Assembly (NCBI GenBank): GCA_965603125.1
Contig: CBFDBU010000003.1
Location: forward strand, 62,001-126,000
DNA from: JAJRTA01 sp965603125
Lineage (GTDB): Bacteria; Zixibacteria; MSB-5A5; GN15; FEB-12
Length of the DNA: 64,000 nucleotides
Direction: 5' to 3'
In this document: positions 34,601-43,738 of the stretch, piece after piece
How positions within the stretch are numbered: position 1 is the first letter of the stretch
How the letters are laid out: each line of letters starts with the position of its first letter
The notes under the pieces: generated by a model
Seen by the model: the letters and a program-made list of their open reading frames with translations, nothing else
Told to the model about the DNA's origin: nothing
Database searches by the model: none
Position numbers and translations under genes: made by a program

Positions 34601-34949
34601 CGTGATTGAGAGCGGACGGCCGTTTACCCCCGGTCGCGCGTACCCCAACCTGTCGTTGACCCAGGGTGAAGACATCCAGAGTAACTCCATGAGAATGCCG
34701 TCCATCATAAACTTCGACATCCGCTTCACCAAGGACTTCAAGCTTGCCGGAATTGATTTGAGCACTATTTTGTGGATTGAGAACATCTTCAACAACCGGA
34801 ATGTCAACTACGTATACAGCGCCACCGGCAGGCCGGACACGAATCAGAATATTAACCAGATCATCAAGGGCGGGCGACCCTATGATCTGAGGCCCTACAA
34901 CTGGGACTACGGCCGTCAGATCAGGCTCGGAGTCGAGGTGAACTTGTAG
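31617..34949 (+). CDS. TonB-dependent outer-membrane receptor with carboxypeptidase-regulatory-like N-terminus and Ca-loop-rich insert
   Basis: A 1110-residue outer-membrane protein. A signal peptide (about 1-27) is followed by a CarboxypepD_reg-like beta domain (GKIIGTITDKETGEPVIGASV...TKRGAQTDFDGKY), a plug domain (VISKEVIQNAPVTTVEELLTQVAGVV...EIFIRGGRAGEVSYIVDGVPIGDPL) and a long beta-barrel. Between about residues 450 and 650 there are seven D-x-N-x-N-x-x-x-D loops (for example DINGNGVYD at 454, DKNGNGLLD at 540, DRNGNGYHD at 644), the shape of calcium-binding EF/dockerin loops. The ribosome site is GTAGGAGG. It leads the operon with a PorV-like protein and a lipoprotein, spaced 49 and 18 bases. 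Confidence 0.88.
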   Translation: MPDRRKNLLILIMIVALSTALLPATVNAAATGKIIGTITDKETGEPVIGASVFVVGTKRGAQTDFDGKYVVAQMEPGTYVVTVTHLDYSTVEITDVIIKSDLSFEVSVAMEKKVTDIGETITVRADKDIIDKFEVSSKTVISKEVIQNAPVTTVEELLTQVAGVVTNASGEIFIRGGRAGEVSYIVDGVPIGDPLGGLGQAGANLSLVSGSIQEFTVIKDGFDPEYGDALSGIVKITTQTGSKDNTRVNYQYITDDFGNATLNKYSRNSDFMRFSISGPDPLFKNKVLPALGLNFLEDKEFTYYFYAEVDKHDGVYQYESYDSPVTRRQYGNFNLFGIDIPERKNNRYYWMTNLKFRPRQNLKFIFSYKDSQTRWTHFNWDYRYSPNTAPVQVDKWRTVSLEVSQSIAKNMSYEAVLSFANNSLEQKPGDPANPGHGLDPDDFRFNGEWEDYDDINGNGVYDPPEPVFNLYPDTAQYGTDYYGPDYTYGEYLSDTNRQASYISWSDFRFNSNGVRDLLEGEPYIDLNGNSYWDAGDFLRDKNGNGLLDTNRISVINNRYIEPYVDGDSIVGEPFEDINGNNRYDLGIDLFIMSVDDDNMDYNDNGKHDGPGDNWEPGIPYLDRNHNGVYDPPNSQYDPGEPFTDRNGNGYHDGGTSDFLSPNNHQDSAIWHYRNTDTYRGELKAFWQLGSHELKAGFAIQQDKLSYREIEKPYVYYARQSDGGPYGDRGEFRDMFDYDPWRGTVYIRDKLEYGSMIASLGFRWDFFLQDRYDLVDVAKADDLGSGIIYGDRQKFSPRIGFSYPISDKAKIHFNYGHFFQLPSLAYMYQRNTSTVGSNAVIGNYNLDYQKTIQYSFGVKYAMSENYSVDISGYFKDEFDKINQKQVRVGGLTRRQYKNCDYGRSRGFELEIAKRGGGYVNGQVSYTYAFAFGKASQANENYMDDFELSREPLSESALNNDVRHRIVAAIQLFVPKTLKPRLFGLPIPNAWSLAIEAVIESGRPFTPGRAYPNLSLTQGEDIQSNSMRMPSIINFDIRFTKDFKLAGIDLSTILWIENIFNNRNVNYVYSATGRPDTNQNINQIIKGGRPYDLRPYNWDYGRQIRLGVEVNL

Positions 34950-34998
34950 CTCCCGATAAGCCAGGAACAAACATCAAACTGCCATAGATGAGGACGAG

Positions 34999-35976
34999 AT
35001 GCTTTTGAAAGATAACCGATCATCTGCTAAAGCCAGGCAAATCCTAACCTGCGCGCTGCTTGTGTGCGTGGCAGTCGTGATGCTGCCATGCATCGGTCAG
35101 GCTCAGGCCAAGGTCGGTACCACCGGCGCCCAGTTCCTGGAATTAGGTGTTTCTGCACGGGCTATGGGCATGGCGGAGGCTTTTGCGGCCACCGCCGATG
35201 ATATATCTGCCGTGTACTACAACCCCGCCGGTCTGACTTCGCTGTTTGGACGGGAGGCTGCCTTCACTTACATCGATATGCCGGCTGACGTTGGCTTCGG
35301 GTTCGGCGCGTTGGGGTTTCCCCTGGAGTCCGTCGGGGGCGTCCTGGGAATTGGGGTTTATGCTCTTTCGTCGGGTCAGATGATAGAACGCACCCCAACC
35401 AGCGGCACGTATGAGGGCACCGGCCGCACTTTCGGCTGGAACGACTTCGCCGCTTCGGTCAGCTACGGCCGGTATCTTACTGACCGATTCTCGATCGGCT
35501 TCACGGTCAAGTACATCGGCGAGTTTGTCCACGATTACAGCGCCAGCGGCTGGTCGGCCGATGTCGGCACGGTCTACGATACCGGTCACCGCGGTTTCAG
35601 GATCGCCATGGTTATCTCCAACTTCGGCCCCGATCTCACCATGATCAGCAAGTCGTATCCGTTGCCGATCAATTTCAAGTTCGGTGGCTGCATTGACGTC
35701 ATCGAGGGTGAGGATCATCTGGTGACCTTTGCCGCCGAAGGTGCCCACCCGTCCGACAACCTGGAGAAATACAACACCGGCCTGGAGTACGTTTTCAAGG
35801 ACCGGTATGTACTTCGTGCCGGTCAACGGTTCAACTACGATATCGACGGTTTCACGGCCGGCGGCGGTTTGCGAGTGCCGTTCAGTGATGACGGCGACCT
35901 TCGTTTTGACTATGCCTATCAGGATTTCGGTATCCTGACCCAGGTCCATCGTTTCACAATGATAATCGCGTTTTGA
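34999..35976 (+). CDS. PorV/PorQ-like outer-membrane beta-barrel protein
   Basis: The protein has 325 residues. A cleavable signal (LLVCVAVVMLPCIGQAQA) is followed by the hallmark of the PorV/PorQ (UPF0164) family, GAQFLELGVSARAMGMAEAFAATADDISAVYYNPAGLTSLFGREAAFTYIDM, then alternating strands to a terminal aromatic FTMIIAF typical of outer-membrane proteins. In Bacteroidetes, PorV is a shuttle/attachment factor of type IX secretion; elsewhere in the FCB group the family is broader. Its partner genes here are a TonB receptor and a lipoprotein, not sov or porU, so secretion function is not shown. Confidence 0.85.
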   Translation: MLLKDNRSSAKARQILTCALLVCVAVVMLPCIGQAQAKVGTTGAQFLELGVSARAMGMAEAFAATADDISAVYYNPAGLTSLFGREAAFTYIDMPADVGFGFGALGFPLESVGGVLGIGVYALSSGQMIERTPTSGTYEGTGRTFGWNDFAASVSYGRYLTDRFSIGFTVKYIGEFVHDYSASGWSADVGTVYDTGHRGFRIAMVISNFGPDLTMISKSYPLPINFKFGGCIDVIEGEDHLVTFAAEGAHPSDNLEKYNTGLEYVFKDRYVLRAGQRFNYDIDGFTAGGGLRVPFSDDGDLRFDYAYQDFGILTQVHRFTMIIAF

Positions 35977-35994
35977 GGAGGGTCTCGTTAGGTT

Positions 35995-38223
35995 ATGAGA
36001 TGCAAAGCTAATAGGTTCAAGGTTACCTTCCTGGTGGCTGCCGCTCTCGCCGCGGCGCTGTCGCTTGCGATCATTCTTGTCTCCGGCTGCACCGATCGCC
36101 TTGCCGGTGAACTCAACGCCAATCATAAGCCGGTTGTCTATTTCGTGAACATCCCGCCGGAAGGGCAGTCGTTTTCCCGTAACCCGGTCATCCACTGGGT
36201 GGGCACCGATGATGACGGCCTGATCGTCTTCTTCGACTATCATGTGGCTACGGTTCAGGAAGTGGGCGGCATGGATCCGATTCAGTATGCAACGGAATTC
36301 TTCTCTCAGGACTTAATCGTCTCGATGGAGTGCGATTCTGTTGTTACGGACACGGGCCTTGTTGAGATCTGCGATACCACTTTCCGCTGGTCGCGGCTTT
36401 ACGTGGACCTCAGGGGTCCTGAACCCCGGACTACGAATGTAGTCGCCATGTCCGCCGACCTGTCCGACCCGGTGCGGCAGTTTGTCGATCAGTACGTGTT
36501 CCTGCGAGCCTTCGATGAGCAGGGCCTCTCGTCCGACATCGTGTACCGGCTTTTCTCGCGCAACGACAACCCGCCCAACACGGTCATTTACGGTTTCCGT
36601 GCGACCGATACGCCGTTTGTGAATGCCGTCGATACCGGTGGCATCATTACCGGTGTGAGAGTGAGGTGGGCCGGTACTGATCCGATTGACTATCCCAGTG
36701 ACCCGCCTCCGTTCGAGTTTGAATGGCGGCTGTACGGTCCATACGATGACGACCAGCTTGCGACCATTACCGAGGAATACCTCATTCCGGTGTATCTGAC
36801 CAACGAGGGGCTGATTTATCGCAATGTTCCGGGCGACGATGATACGACCTTCGTCCGGTGTGACACGGCCACGGGATTGTGCGACACCCTGATTGTCCTC
36901 GAGACGTCAGCGACCGCTCGCGGCAGCGTAGACACTGTCTTTAGAGTTGACGACGCGGATTTCAAGAACTCACCACTGGGTGACGACAAGCTGGTTTACA
37001 CCTCCGAAGAATGGATTTTGGCCACTAACATAACCATGTGGAACGTCTTCAAGAACTTCCATTCCGATACCACCCTGCAGATGAACTACATGTTCTGGGT
37101 ACGCAGCCGGGACGATGCGGGAGTTCCGGATCCGGTTCCGGCCTACCAGGCTCTCCCCGTAATCAATCCGAGATATGAACGTGATATAGCAGTGCTGGAC
37201 TTCAACGGCAATTTGCCTGCCTATCCCAATAATCCCATTTCTGATGATGTCAAGAAAGCATACTGGTACGATGCCATCAACACGTGGGGCGCGGCCTCCG
37301 GATATGACATTATCTTCGATACCACGAGGATAACGGAAGGGCCGATGGCCACCATGCGGTCGAGTCCGGATTTCTTCTGGATGCCCAAGTTCACGGCGGG
37401 CGTGCCGATCGGGGAATTGCTGAAGCACAAAGTACTGATCCTGTATAACGATCGGATTGGAGCACCGGGAAATGACCAATTGAGGAGCGTCTACAGGGCG
37501 ATTGACGGTGGCGTAAACGTCTGGGCTACCATGCGATGCCCGGTTATCGGCAGTTCCACTGAGGTGCCGGAGTTCGATGTCTTTCCGCCTGTTGTGAACG
37601 GTGAGAGGTCATACACCAGGTACTTTGGGGTGGAGAGCGTGGACTATTCCGCGTGGTTCTGTCATCTTCCCTTCCTTACCGATTCTCACTGTGACGACAA
37701 GGGTTTTTACCAGGATTTCATCGGTGCTTTTTCCAGGAAACCGGGTGAATGGCCGGAACTGGCCATAGATACCGCTCTCCTGCATAGCAACTACAAGTGG
37801 ATGGCGATGCGTCAGAACACATGGGATCCCATACATCCTGCCCTGCCCGAAGTAAACTGGGCTGTCAGATCATTCGGCTCTGAAATACTGTACAAATACA
37901 AGTCACTGTACGGTCAGTCGCATCCCCTGGGGTTCACCTTCAGCTTCCACGGCCGGCCGGTGGCGCACCGGCTGGAAACCAGCCTGTTCCGGACGGTACA
38001 TTTCATGTTCACTCCTCTGGCCATCGAGACTGACTCGATGCAGGTTGTCGTCAATCTGGTTCTTGACTGGCTGTACGATCCGAGTGTCGGCGCAACGATA
38101 AACGAAGTGCGCTACCATGATGCTCCCGTGAGGATGTCTGTTTCGGAAGCTCGCGAGTCCTACGAGCGTCGCTGTCAGGGGTACGAAGATATGCTGCGTG
38201 CCGAGGAGGAGATGCAGCGCTGA
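35995..38223 (+). CDS. Large lipoprotein of unknown function
   Basis: A 742-residue protein with a lipobox: after a hydrophobic N-terminus comes LVSGC with Cys32 as the lipidation site. No catalytic motif is evident. The N-terminal part (about 42-110) reads like an Ig/FN3-type strand set (PVVYFVNIPPEGQSFSRNPVIHWVGTDDDG). The middle to C-terminal part (about 430-560) has an alternating alpha/beta region with KVLILYNDRIGAPGNDQLRSVYRAIDGGVNVWA, resembling a class I amidotransferase-like fold. It closes the operon with the TonB receptor and PorV-like protein, suggesting it is a surface or periplasmic partner of that receptor (inference). It stops 53 bases before a strong terminator. Confidence 0.7.
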   Translation: MRCKANRFKVTFLVAAALAAALSLAIILVSGCTDRLAGELNANHKPVVYFVNIPPEGQSFSRNPVIHWVGTDDDGLIVFFDYHVATVQEVGGMDPIQYATEFFSQDLIVSMECDSVVTDTGLVEICDTTFRWSRLYVDLRGPEPRTTNVVAMSADLSDPVRQFVDQYVFLRAFDEQGLSSDIVYRLFSRNDNPPNTVIYGFRATDTPFVNAVDTGGIITGVRVRWAGTDPIDYPSDPPPFEFEWRLYGPYDDDQLATITEEYLIPVYLTNEGLIYRNVPGDDDTTFVRCDTATGLCDTLIVLETSATARGSVDTVFRVDDADFKNSPLGDDKLVYTSEEWILATNITMWNVFKNFHSDTTLQMNYMFWVRSRDDAGVPDPVPAYQALPVINPRYERDIAVLDFNGNLPAYPNNPISDDVKKAYWYDAINTWGAASGYDIIFDTTRITEGPMATMRSSPDFFWMPKFTAGVPIGELLKHKVLILYNDRIGAPGNDQLRSVYRAIDGGVNVWATMRCPVIGSSTEVPEFDVFPPVVNGERSYTRYFGVESVDYSAWFCHLPFLTDSHCDDKGFYQDFIGAFSRKPGEWPELAIDTALLHSNYKWMAMRQNTWDPIHPALPEVNWAVRSFGSEILYKYKSLYGQSHPLGFTFSFHGRPVAHRLETSLFRTVHFMFTPLAIETDSMQVVVNLVLDWLYDPSVGATINEVRYHDAPVRMSVSEARESYERRCQGYEDMLRAEEEMQR

Positions 38224-38275
38224 GTTGATTCATCAGACCTGTTGGCGTTACGCCGCAACGATAGATAGAGCGCCA

Positions 38276-38311
38276 AGGGACCGGCAAAGTGCCGGTCCCT
38301 GTTTTTATTTT
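38276..38311 (+). terminator. Rho-independent terminator after the lipoprotein operon
   Basis: A perfect 11-bp stem, AGGGACCGGCA (38276-38286) / TGCCGGTCCCT (38290-38300), 3-base loop, followed by GTTTTTATTTT. It lies between convergent genes; the last T residues overlap the stop codon of the minus-strand gene. Confidence 0.9.
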
Positions 38312-40473
38312 CCGGGGTAGTTCGGCAGTTTCCTGAGAACCGGGTTTGCGGGAAACCTCGCCATCGCTACCGCCATCACCGAGTCGGCCAACCGCGCCTG
38401 GCCGGTCGATAGGTAGCCGCTCACAAGATTTGCATAGGCTTCAACCAGACTTGGGTCCAGACTGACGGCCCGGTGGCTCTGTCCGATGGCTTCCTCAAGA
38501 CGCCCGCTCAGGCCGGCCAGATAGCCCAATTGGTAGTGCGCCAGGGCCAACTGGGGGCGACGCGACTGCGGGCTGTTCCGGAACTGCCTCTTGAATGCTG
38601 CGTCGTCCATCTCGATGGGCGGTGGTTTCGATCTCAAAGCTCGCCGGAGCACGTGTTCAGCTTCTTTGAAGCAGCCCCGCTGACTCAGCAGAATCGCCGC
38701 CTCGTTGAGCAGGTATATGTCGTCGCCGGTGTTGACGGCGGCAATCCCGATCAGATTCATGAGGCTGTCGTCAGGAGCGCTCTTCCGGGCGGCTACGGCC
38801 CTCAGCAGGACTCTGTTAGCCGTCACGTCATAGGGGCTCAAGGCTATCGCCCGCGCTGCTTCCGCGGCCGCCTGTTCGTACTGATCATTCAACAGTTGCA
38901 CAGAAGCAAGATTGATGTAGACCTTGGCTCTCTGCGGGTTGAACGCTCGTTCCCGATTGAAATAATAGAGGGCCGAGTCGGCGATGCCCAGCTTCAGGTA
39001 GCAAGAACCCGTGTTGAGATTGACCTCCGGAAAAGTCGAGTCGACTGCCGCTGCTCTATGGAACCAGCGCAAGGCCTCCCGGTAATCCCGACTGGCGTAG
39101 TGATGCAGTCCCTTGGAAAGCAAGCCCGTGGGAGAACCACCCCGGGGCAGGGATATCACGGGGTAGGATGACAACAGCCACAGCCCGAACAGCGGTACCA
39201 GCGGCAGCAGGGTGCGCCTCAGGTTCCGCTGGGTCCACAGATGGGTTACGCCGGCTGCAGACAAGATGATATAGAACGGCAGCAAGGGGACCCGAAAACG
39301 GCTGTTGAAAAAGAAAAGAGCGACTACCGCCATGTAGGACAGGATCACCACGAGCAGCATGACGATCCCCGATCGTGACCTGCCCCCAACGGAGATCCCT
39401 ATGACGGCAAGGGCAAGAAGGATCCCGAATGAGAGCGGGTTGTACTTGAAGAACGGCACGCTTGCGAAAAACAAATTCAAGTCCCGGTTGTTTGACACTT
39501 CTCGCGAGCAGATGCTGTAGTAGAGCTTCGTCAAGTACAGTTTCACGAATGTTCCGGGATGTGTCGCCATCCAGTGGATCGCTTCGTTTGTCCAGTAGGT
39601 CGACACCTCACCGGGAGTAAGCGGCGCTCCGATCGCAGACTCCGCCAGAGCGGTGATCTCGCGCAGTTGCCAGTTGTAGCCCAGCGGTTCGGGAAGCCGC
39701 GCTGAGACGCCGTCGGCGATATCGTTGTTGCCGATATACAGGTTGATCCCCCCCTGCGATGCCACCAGCACCGGGTCTCCCGCTACGATCAGGTTCCTTA
39801 CAAAGACCGCGCCGACCAGCAGCGATACGCCGATCAGCAGTCTCACGATGGATCCCAGGGCAGGCCTGAAACTGTCCGCGGAGGCAAGGTGGAGCACGAC
39901 CATCGGTGCGATCAGAATCAGAGCCGTAGGCCGGGTGATGGCGGCCAGCCCCAGCCAGAGCCCCGTGATCAGGGCGTCGGCGGGCCGCTGTCGCTCGCGC
40001 CAGCGCAGCCACCACAGGAATGTCACCTGCAGAAGCAGCGCGAACAGGGAGTCAAGAAGCAGTTCACTCTCGAAGTACACGAGCACCGGGTATACGGAGT
40101 GAACGACGGCCGCCAGGATCCCGACGGTGCGATTGAAAATCCTCTTGCCGAGAACATAGGTCAGTGCCACCGAGATCAATCCTATCATCAACCCCAGCAG
40201 GCGCGCCGCCCAGAGGGAAGGACCGAAGATTGCATAGACGCCCGCCAGGCAATAGGTATAAAACGGAGCCCTGAAATAGGTGGTGTCACCAAAGATGTTC
40301 CCCTGGGCTATTGAGACGGCCCAATTGTGATGGTAGTAGTTGTCGACCGTCAACTGATCCCAGTCCGGCAGAGCACTGTAGAAAAGCAGGTAACCGATCC
40401 GTACTACCAGCGCCAGCGCCACAACCAGCAACAAAGCTCGGTCGATTGGCCATGATCTGAGTCGCAAACTCAT
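38305..40473 (-). CDS. GT39-type dolichyl/undecaprenyl-phosphate mannosyltransferase-like membrane protein with C-terminal TPR repeats
   Basis: The protein has 722 residues. The N-terminal 430 residues contain around ten membrane segments and PMT_2/ArnT-like features: RIGYLLFYSALPDWDQLTVDNYYHHNWAVSIAQG with acidic residues after segment 1, TTYFRAPFYTYCLAGVYAIFG, and FLWWLRWRE. The C-terminal 250 residues are tetratricopeptide repeats (ALRWFHRAAAVDSTFPEVNLNTG, ALYYFNRERAFNPQRAKVYINLASVQLL, AIGQSHRAVSLDPSLVEAYANLVSGYL). Such fusions probably glycosylate exported proteins. Start: the ATG at 40471-40473 is preferred over a TTG at 40563 (MQTV), because TATATT lies 6 bases upstream. Confidence 0.85.
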   Translation of the reverse strand: MSLRLRSWPIDRALLLVVALALVVRIGYLLFYSALPDWDQLTVDNYYHHNWAVSIAQGNIFGDTTYFRAPFYTYCLAGVYAIFGPSLWAARLLGLMIGLISVALTYVLGKRIFNRTVGILAAVVHSVYPVLVYFESELLLDSLFALLLQVTFLWWLRWRERQRPADALITGLWLGLAAITRPTALILIAPMVVLHLASADSFRPALGSIVRLLIGVSLLVGAVFVRNLIVAGDPVLVASQGGINLYIGNNDIADGVSARLPEPLGYNWQLREITALAESAIGAPLTPGEVSTYWTNEAIHWMATHPGTFVKLYLTKLYYSICSREVSNNRDLNLFFASVPFFKYNPLSFGILLALAVIGISVGGRSRSGIVMLLVVILSYMAVVALFFFNSRFRVPLLPFYIILSAAGVTHLWTQRNLRRTLLPLVPLFGLWLLSSYPVISLPRGGSPTGLLSKGLHHYASRDYREALRWFHRAAAVDSTFPEVNLNTGSCYLKLGIADSALYYFNRERAFNPQRAKVYINLASVQLLNDQYEQAAAEAARAIALSPYDVTANRVLLRAVAARKSAPDDSLMNLIGIAAVNTGDDIYLLNEAAILLSQRGCFKEAEHVLRRALRSKPPPIEMDDAAFKRQFRNSPQSRRPQLALAHYQLGYLAGLSGRLEEAIGQSHRAVSLDPSLVEAYANLVSGYLSTGQARLADSVMAVAMARFPANPVLRKLPNYPGK

Positions 40474-40479
40474 CGACTG

Positions 40480-40485
40480 AATATA
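40480..40485 (-). promoter_or_regulatory. -10 element of the GT39-TPR gene, probably leaderless
   Basis: On the minus strand TATATT (40480-40485) is followed by exactly six bases and the ATG. No good -35 hexamer lies 17 bases further upstream, and no ribosome site precedes the ATG. Confidence 0.4.
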
Positions 40486-40770
40486 GATGATGGGTGACGG
40501 AAATGCCCTGAAAAAACTTGCGACTCGCGATGGGCAGTAGGCAAGAGGAATCACCGTTTGCAACTCCTGCAGTCGAGCCGCTTTTCCGGGTAGGGCAGTC
40601 GTTCCCGAAGCGTCGTTGCTATCCGACTGCCTGTTGCGGTGTTACACTATGGGGGCGATACCACTATGCAATCCCCTGCCGCAACTCTCCTGTCAATCTC
40701 TGCCTGGGGCTGCGGCACAGCCTTTGCTTGACTGGGTATGGATTAAGCTGAAGAAACCGGGAAAAATTCG

Positions 40771-43671
40771 ATGCCGAAAAAAGCGTTTATTTTCACTTTG
40801 TGCTTGATCAGTTACCTAGTCTGTGGCCGCCCGGCCGCGGCCCGGAGTCTCTCACTCGGCGTTCAGGAACGGATTGAGGAATATGCGACAACTCGAAACG
40901 ACACCCTTCTCGACGTAGTCATATTCATGGACAACCACCGGCTGGACGCTGCCCGGAGGGCCGCCGCGAGCAAGCCGATGACTCGCGGTGCGCGGATCAA
41001 ATCGCTTCTGAGAACACTCAGCCGCTTTCAGTCGTCGGACGCCGACCGCTTAGCCGCCTACCTGGAACTCCACTCTCCAGAGCCGGTGTCCCGGTTGTGG
41101 ATTGTACCTGCTTTCTCAGCCCGCGTCCGTCTCTCGCAGATCAAGACTATTGCCGGTATGCCCGGGGTCAAGCTGATAGTGGAAAACGCAGCTCTGAGTT
41201 TTGACCCGCCGGTTGAGATTTCAGCAGCGCCGGCGCTCTCCGGGGGCATCTCGGATGAACTGGTTCTGCTCGGAGTGCCTGAACTGTGGCGGCGCGGTCT
41301 GAAGGGCCACGGGCGGCTGATCTGTTCTTTTGACACCGGCGTGGACAGGGACCATCCGGCCCTGAGTTCAAAATGGCGTGGCAACCAGGTGACATTATCT
41401 TCCGCCTGGTTTTCAAAGGTTACTCCCAACGAGCCCCCGACCGACAAGACCGGTCATGGGACTCATACCATGGGACTGATGGTCGGCGCCACTGCAGCCG
41501 ACAGCTTTGGAGTCGCTCCTGACGCCCAGTGGATAACGGCCGGGGTAATCGATCAGGGACGGTCCCTGCCGACAACGCTCACCGACATAATGGAAGCCTT
41601 TCAGTGGGCGCTCAATCCGGATGGTGACACCGGCACGACTCACGATGTCCCGGACGTTATTCTGAATAGCTGGGGTATTCCCAGGGGTCTCTTTGAACCG
41701 TGCGATAAGACGTTTGCCGGTCTCATAGAGGCTGTGGAGGCAGCCGGCATCGTGACAATCTTCGCCGCAGGCAACGAGGGGCCGGAGGCTATGTCGCTTC
41801 GGAACCCGGCCGATATTGCCACCACCCCGGTGGACTGCTTCTCCGTGGGTGCGGTCGACGGAGGACTCACCGTGGCCAATTTCTCAAGCCGCGGTCCGTC
41901 GTCGTGTGACCCGAGTAAGATCAAACCTGAGGTGGTTGCTCCCGGCGTCGCCGTTCGTTCCTCGCAGAAGGGTGGCGGCTACGCGTACATGAGCGGCACC
42001 TCAATGGCCGCGCCGTTTGTGGCGGGACTAGTCGCGCTGATGAGACAATACAATCCCGACGCAACCGTCGACCAGATCAAGTACGCCCTGCTGCAGGCTA
42101 CCACCGACCTGGGCGCTACCGGTGAGGACAATGCCTATGGATGTGGTCTGGTAGATGCTTCCAGACTACTGGGCTTTCTGCCCGTTCCTACCGAGCCTGA
42201 CATCTATATCAGTCATAAGCTGGTTTCCGACGACGGCATCGCCTGGCCGGGTGAAGGATTCGGGCTTCAATTGGTGCTTACCAATGTTGGAGGCAATATC
42301 GAATCGGTTCTCGGAAAGCTGATCTCCCCCCAGGAAGATAAGGTCGCCATACTGGACGACGAGGCCATCTTCTTTTTTGGCAAGGGCGGTATTTCGGCAA
42401 GGAACTTTATGCCCTTCCAGCTTCTCTTTGATTCCGCTCTCTACCACGGTCAGGAGATTCCGTTTACTCTCCTGCTGTCCCGGCCCGGCGGGGAAGTCCT
42501 GGACAGCATTGTCTTTGTTATGATGGCAGGTATTATGCCCGGCGGGCGGATCAGCTCGCACAATACTTCCCAAATCAGTTTCTCAATCTCAGACTTCGGC
42601 CAGTATGGTTTCGGTCCCGGATCGGCCTTCAACGCCGGAGGCGAAGGGTTTACTTATAATGGGAGCTCGAACCTGCTTTATGAGGCCGGACTGATCCTGG
42701 CACGCAACCCGCTGCAGTTGTCCAGTTCAATTCGGGACAGTTCGGGTGGATTCCGTCCTTCGGACTTCGCTCCTCTCGACACCCTCAGCGGCCTTCACGT
42801 AACCGAAGACGGCGGCATTGGTCGAACGGCGAGCTTTAGTGACAGAAACTCACAGATCCCTATCCCCATCACCGTCGTGCAGGAAACGCGCACCTATATC
42901 ACTGACGACGGCCTGTTGATCGCCGTGTACTACCTCAGGAACGCCACCATCGAGAAGCTGACCGATCTCCACTTCGGCTTCGTGGCCGATTTCGACCTGA
43001 TGGGTGACTGGGAGCGGGTCACGCTCGATGAACAGGCATCGCTGATATACCAGGAGAGCGACCGAGGCCCGCTGGTCGGACTGGTTGCTCTGAGAAACGT
43101 GGCCGCATTCAGATCGATAGACGGCGGAACCGCCAAGACCGGGTTCTCGCGCTCGGAGCAGTTCGACCTTGTCTCGGTTCGCACCGGACAGTTCGAGAGC
43201 GCCCCGAGCAGCGACAGGCTCTTCGTTGTCAGTTCCGGCCCCTTTGTCATTGGCCCGCATGATTCCGTCCAGGTGGTTTTCGCGCTTGTGGCCGGTGATA
43301 ACCTGGCTACTCTCTATGACAATGCCGACCGGGCCAGGGAGCGGTTCGATATGGCCACATTGGTGGCCCAGGACAACAGCGCTCTGATGCCGACCGACGT
43401 CGTATTGCACCAGAACTACCCCAACCCGTTCAACCCGACGACGACGATTTCATTCCATCTTTGCCGGTCGGATTTCGTCTCTTTAACGATGTATAACACT
43501 CTGGGGCAAAAGGTTCGAGATTTGCTAGGGGGGCGACTCGCTGCCGGCAGTCACACAGTATGCTGGGATGCCACCGATAACGCGGGTAACCGCGTGAGCA
43601 GCGGTGTGTATTTCTACCGGTTGAACTCCGGTGGCGTATCGCACTCGAGAAAAATGGTGCTTTTGAAATAG
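40771..43671 (+). CDS. Secreted subtilisin-like (S8) serine protease with C-terminal sorting/Ig-like tail
   Basis: The precursor has 966 residues: signal peptide about 1-24, an inhibitor-like prodomain, then the S8 domain. Catalytic residues are Asp188 (SFDTGVD), His229 (GHGTHTMG), Asn335 (AAGNEGP, oxyanion hole) and Ser411 (SGTSMAAPFVAG). The following 350 residues are beta-rich, and the C-terminus carries NYPNPFNPTTTISFHL...LTMYNTLGQKV...SGVYFYRL...RKMVLLK, shared with two other proteases in this window. It probably degrades protein outside the cell. A weak SD (GGGAAAA) precedes the ATG. Confidence 0.92.
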   Translation: MPKKAFIFTLCLISYLVCGRPAAARSLSLGVQERIEEYATTRNDTLLDVVIFMDNHRLDAARRAAASKPMTRGARIKSLLRTLSRFQSSDADRLAAYLELHSPEPVSRLWIVPAFSARVRLSQIKTIAGMPGVKLIVENAALSFDPPVEISAAPALSGGISDELVLLGVPELWRRGLKGHGRLICSFDTGVDRDHPALSSKWRGNQVTLSSAWFSKVTPNEPPTDKTGHGTHTMGLMVGATAADSFGVAPDAQWITAGVIDQGRSLPTTLTDIMEAFQWALNPDGDTGTTHDVPDVILNSWGIPRGLFEPCDKTFAGLIEAVEAAGIVTIFAAGNEGPEAMSLRNPADIATTPVDCFSVGAVDGGLTVANFSSRGPSSCDPSKIKPEVVAPGVAVRSSQKGGGYAYMSGTSMAAPFVAGLVALMRQYNPDATVDQIKYALLQATTDLGATGEDNAYGCGLVDASRLLGFLPVPTEPDIYISHKLVSDDGIAWPGEGFGLQLVLTNVGGNIESVLGKLISPQEDKVAILDDEAIFFFGKGGISARNFMPFQLLFDSALYHGQEIPFTLLLSRPGGEVLDSIVFVMMAGIMPGGRISSHNTSQISFSISDFGQYGFGPGSAFNAGGEGFTYNGSSNLLYEAGLILARNPLQLSSSIRDSSGGFRPSDFAPLDTLSGLHVTEDGGIGRTASFSDRNSQIPIPITVVQETRTYITDDGLLIAVYYLRNATIEKLTDLHFGFVADFDLMGDWERVTLDEQASLIYQESDRGPLVGLVALRNVAAFRSIDGGTAKTGFSRSEQFDLVSVRTGQFESAPSSDRLFVVSSGPFVIGPHDSVQVVFALVAGDNLATLYDNADRARERFDMATLVAQDNSALMPTDVVLHQNYPNPFNPTTTISFHLCRSDFVSLTMYNTLGQKVRDLLGGRLAAGSHTVCWDATDNAGNRVSSGVYFYRLNSGGVSHSRKMVLLK

Positions 43672-43738
43672 CGGATACCGACTTATAATATGTGAAACCT
43701 CATTCCCTTTGGTGTGGTTCGGGATGGAGAAGGAACCA

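Noticed and set aside
43709..43738. Earlier starts of the M6 protease (GTG 43709, ATG 43724)
   Set aside because: They put acidic residues before the signal peptide and lack a ribosome site, while GTG 43739 has GGAGAAGGA at proper spacing.
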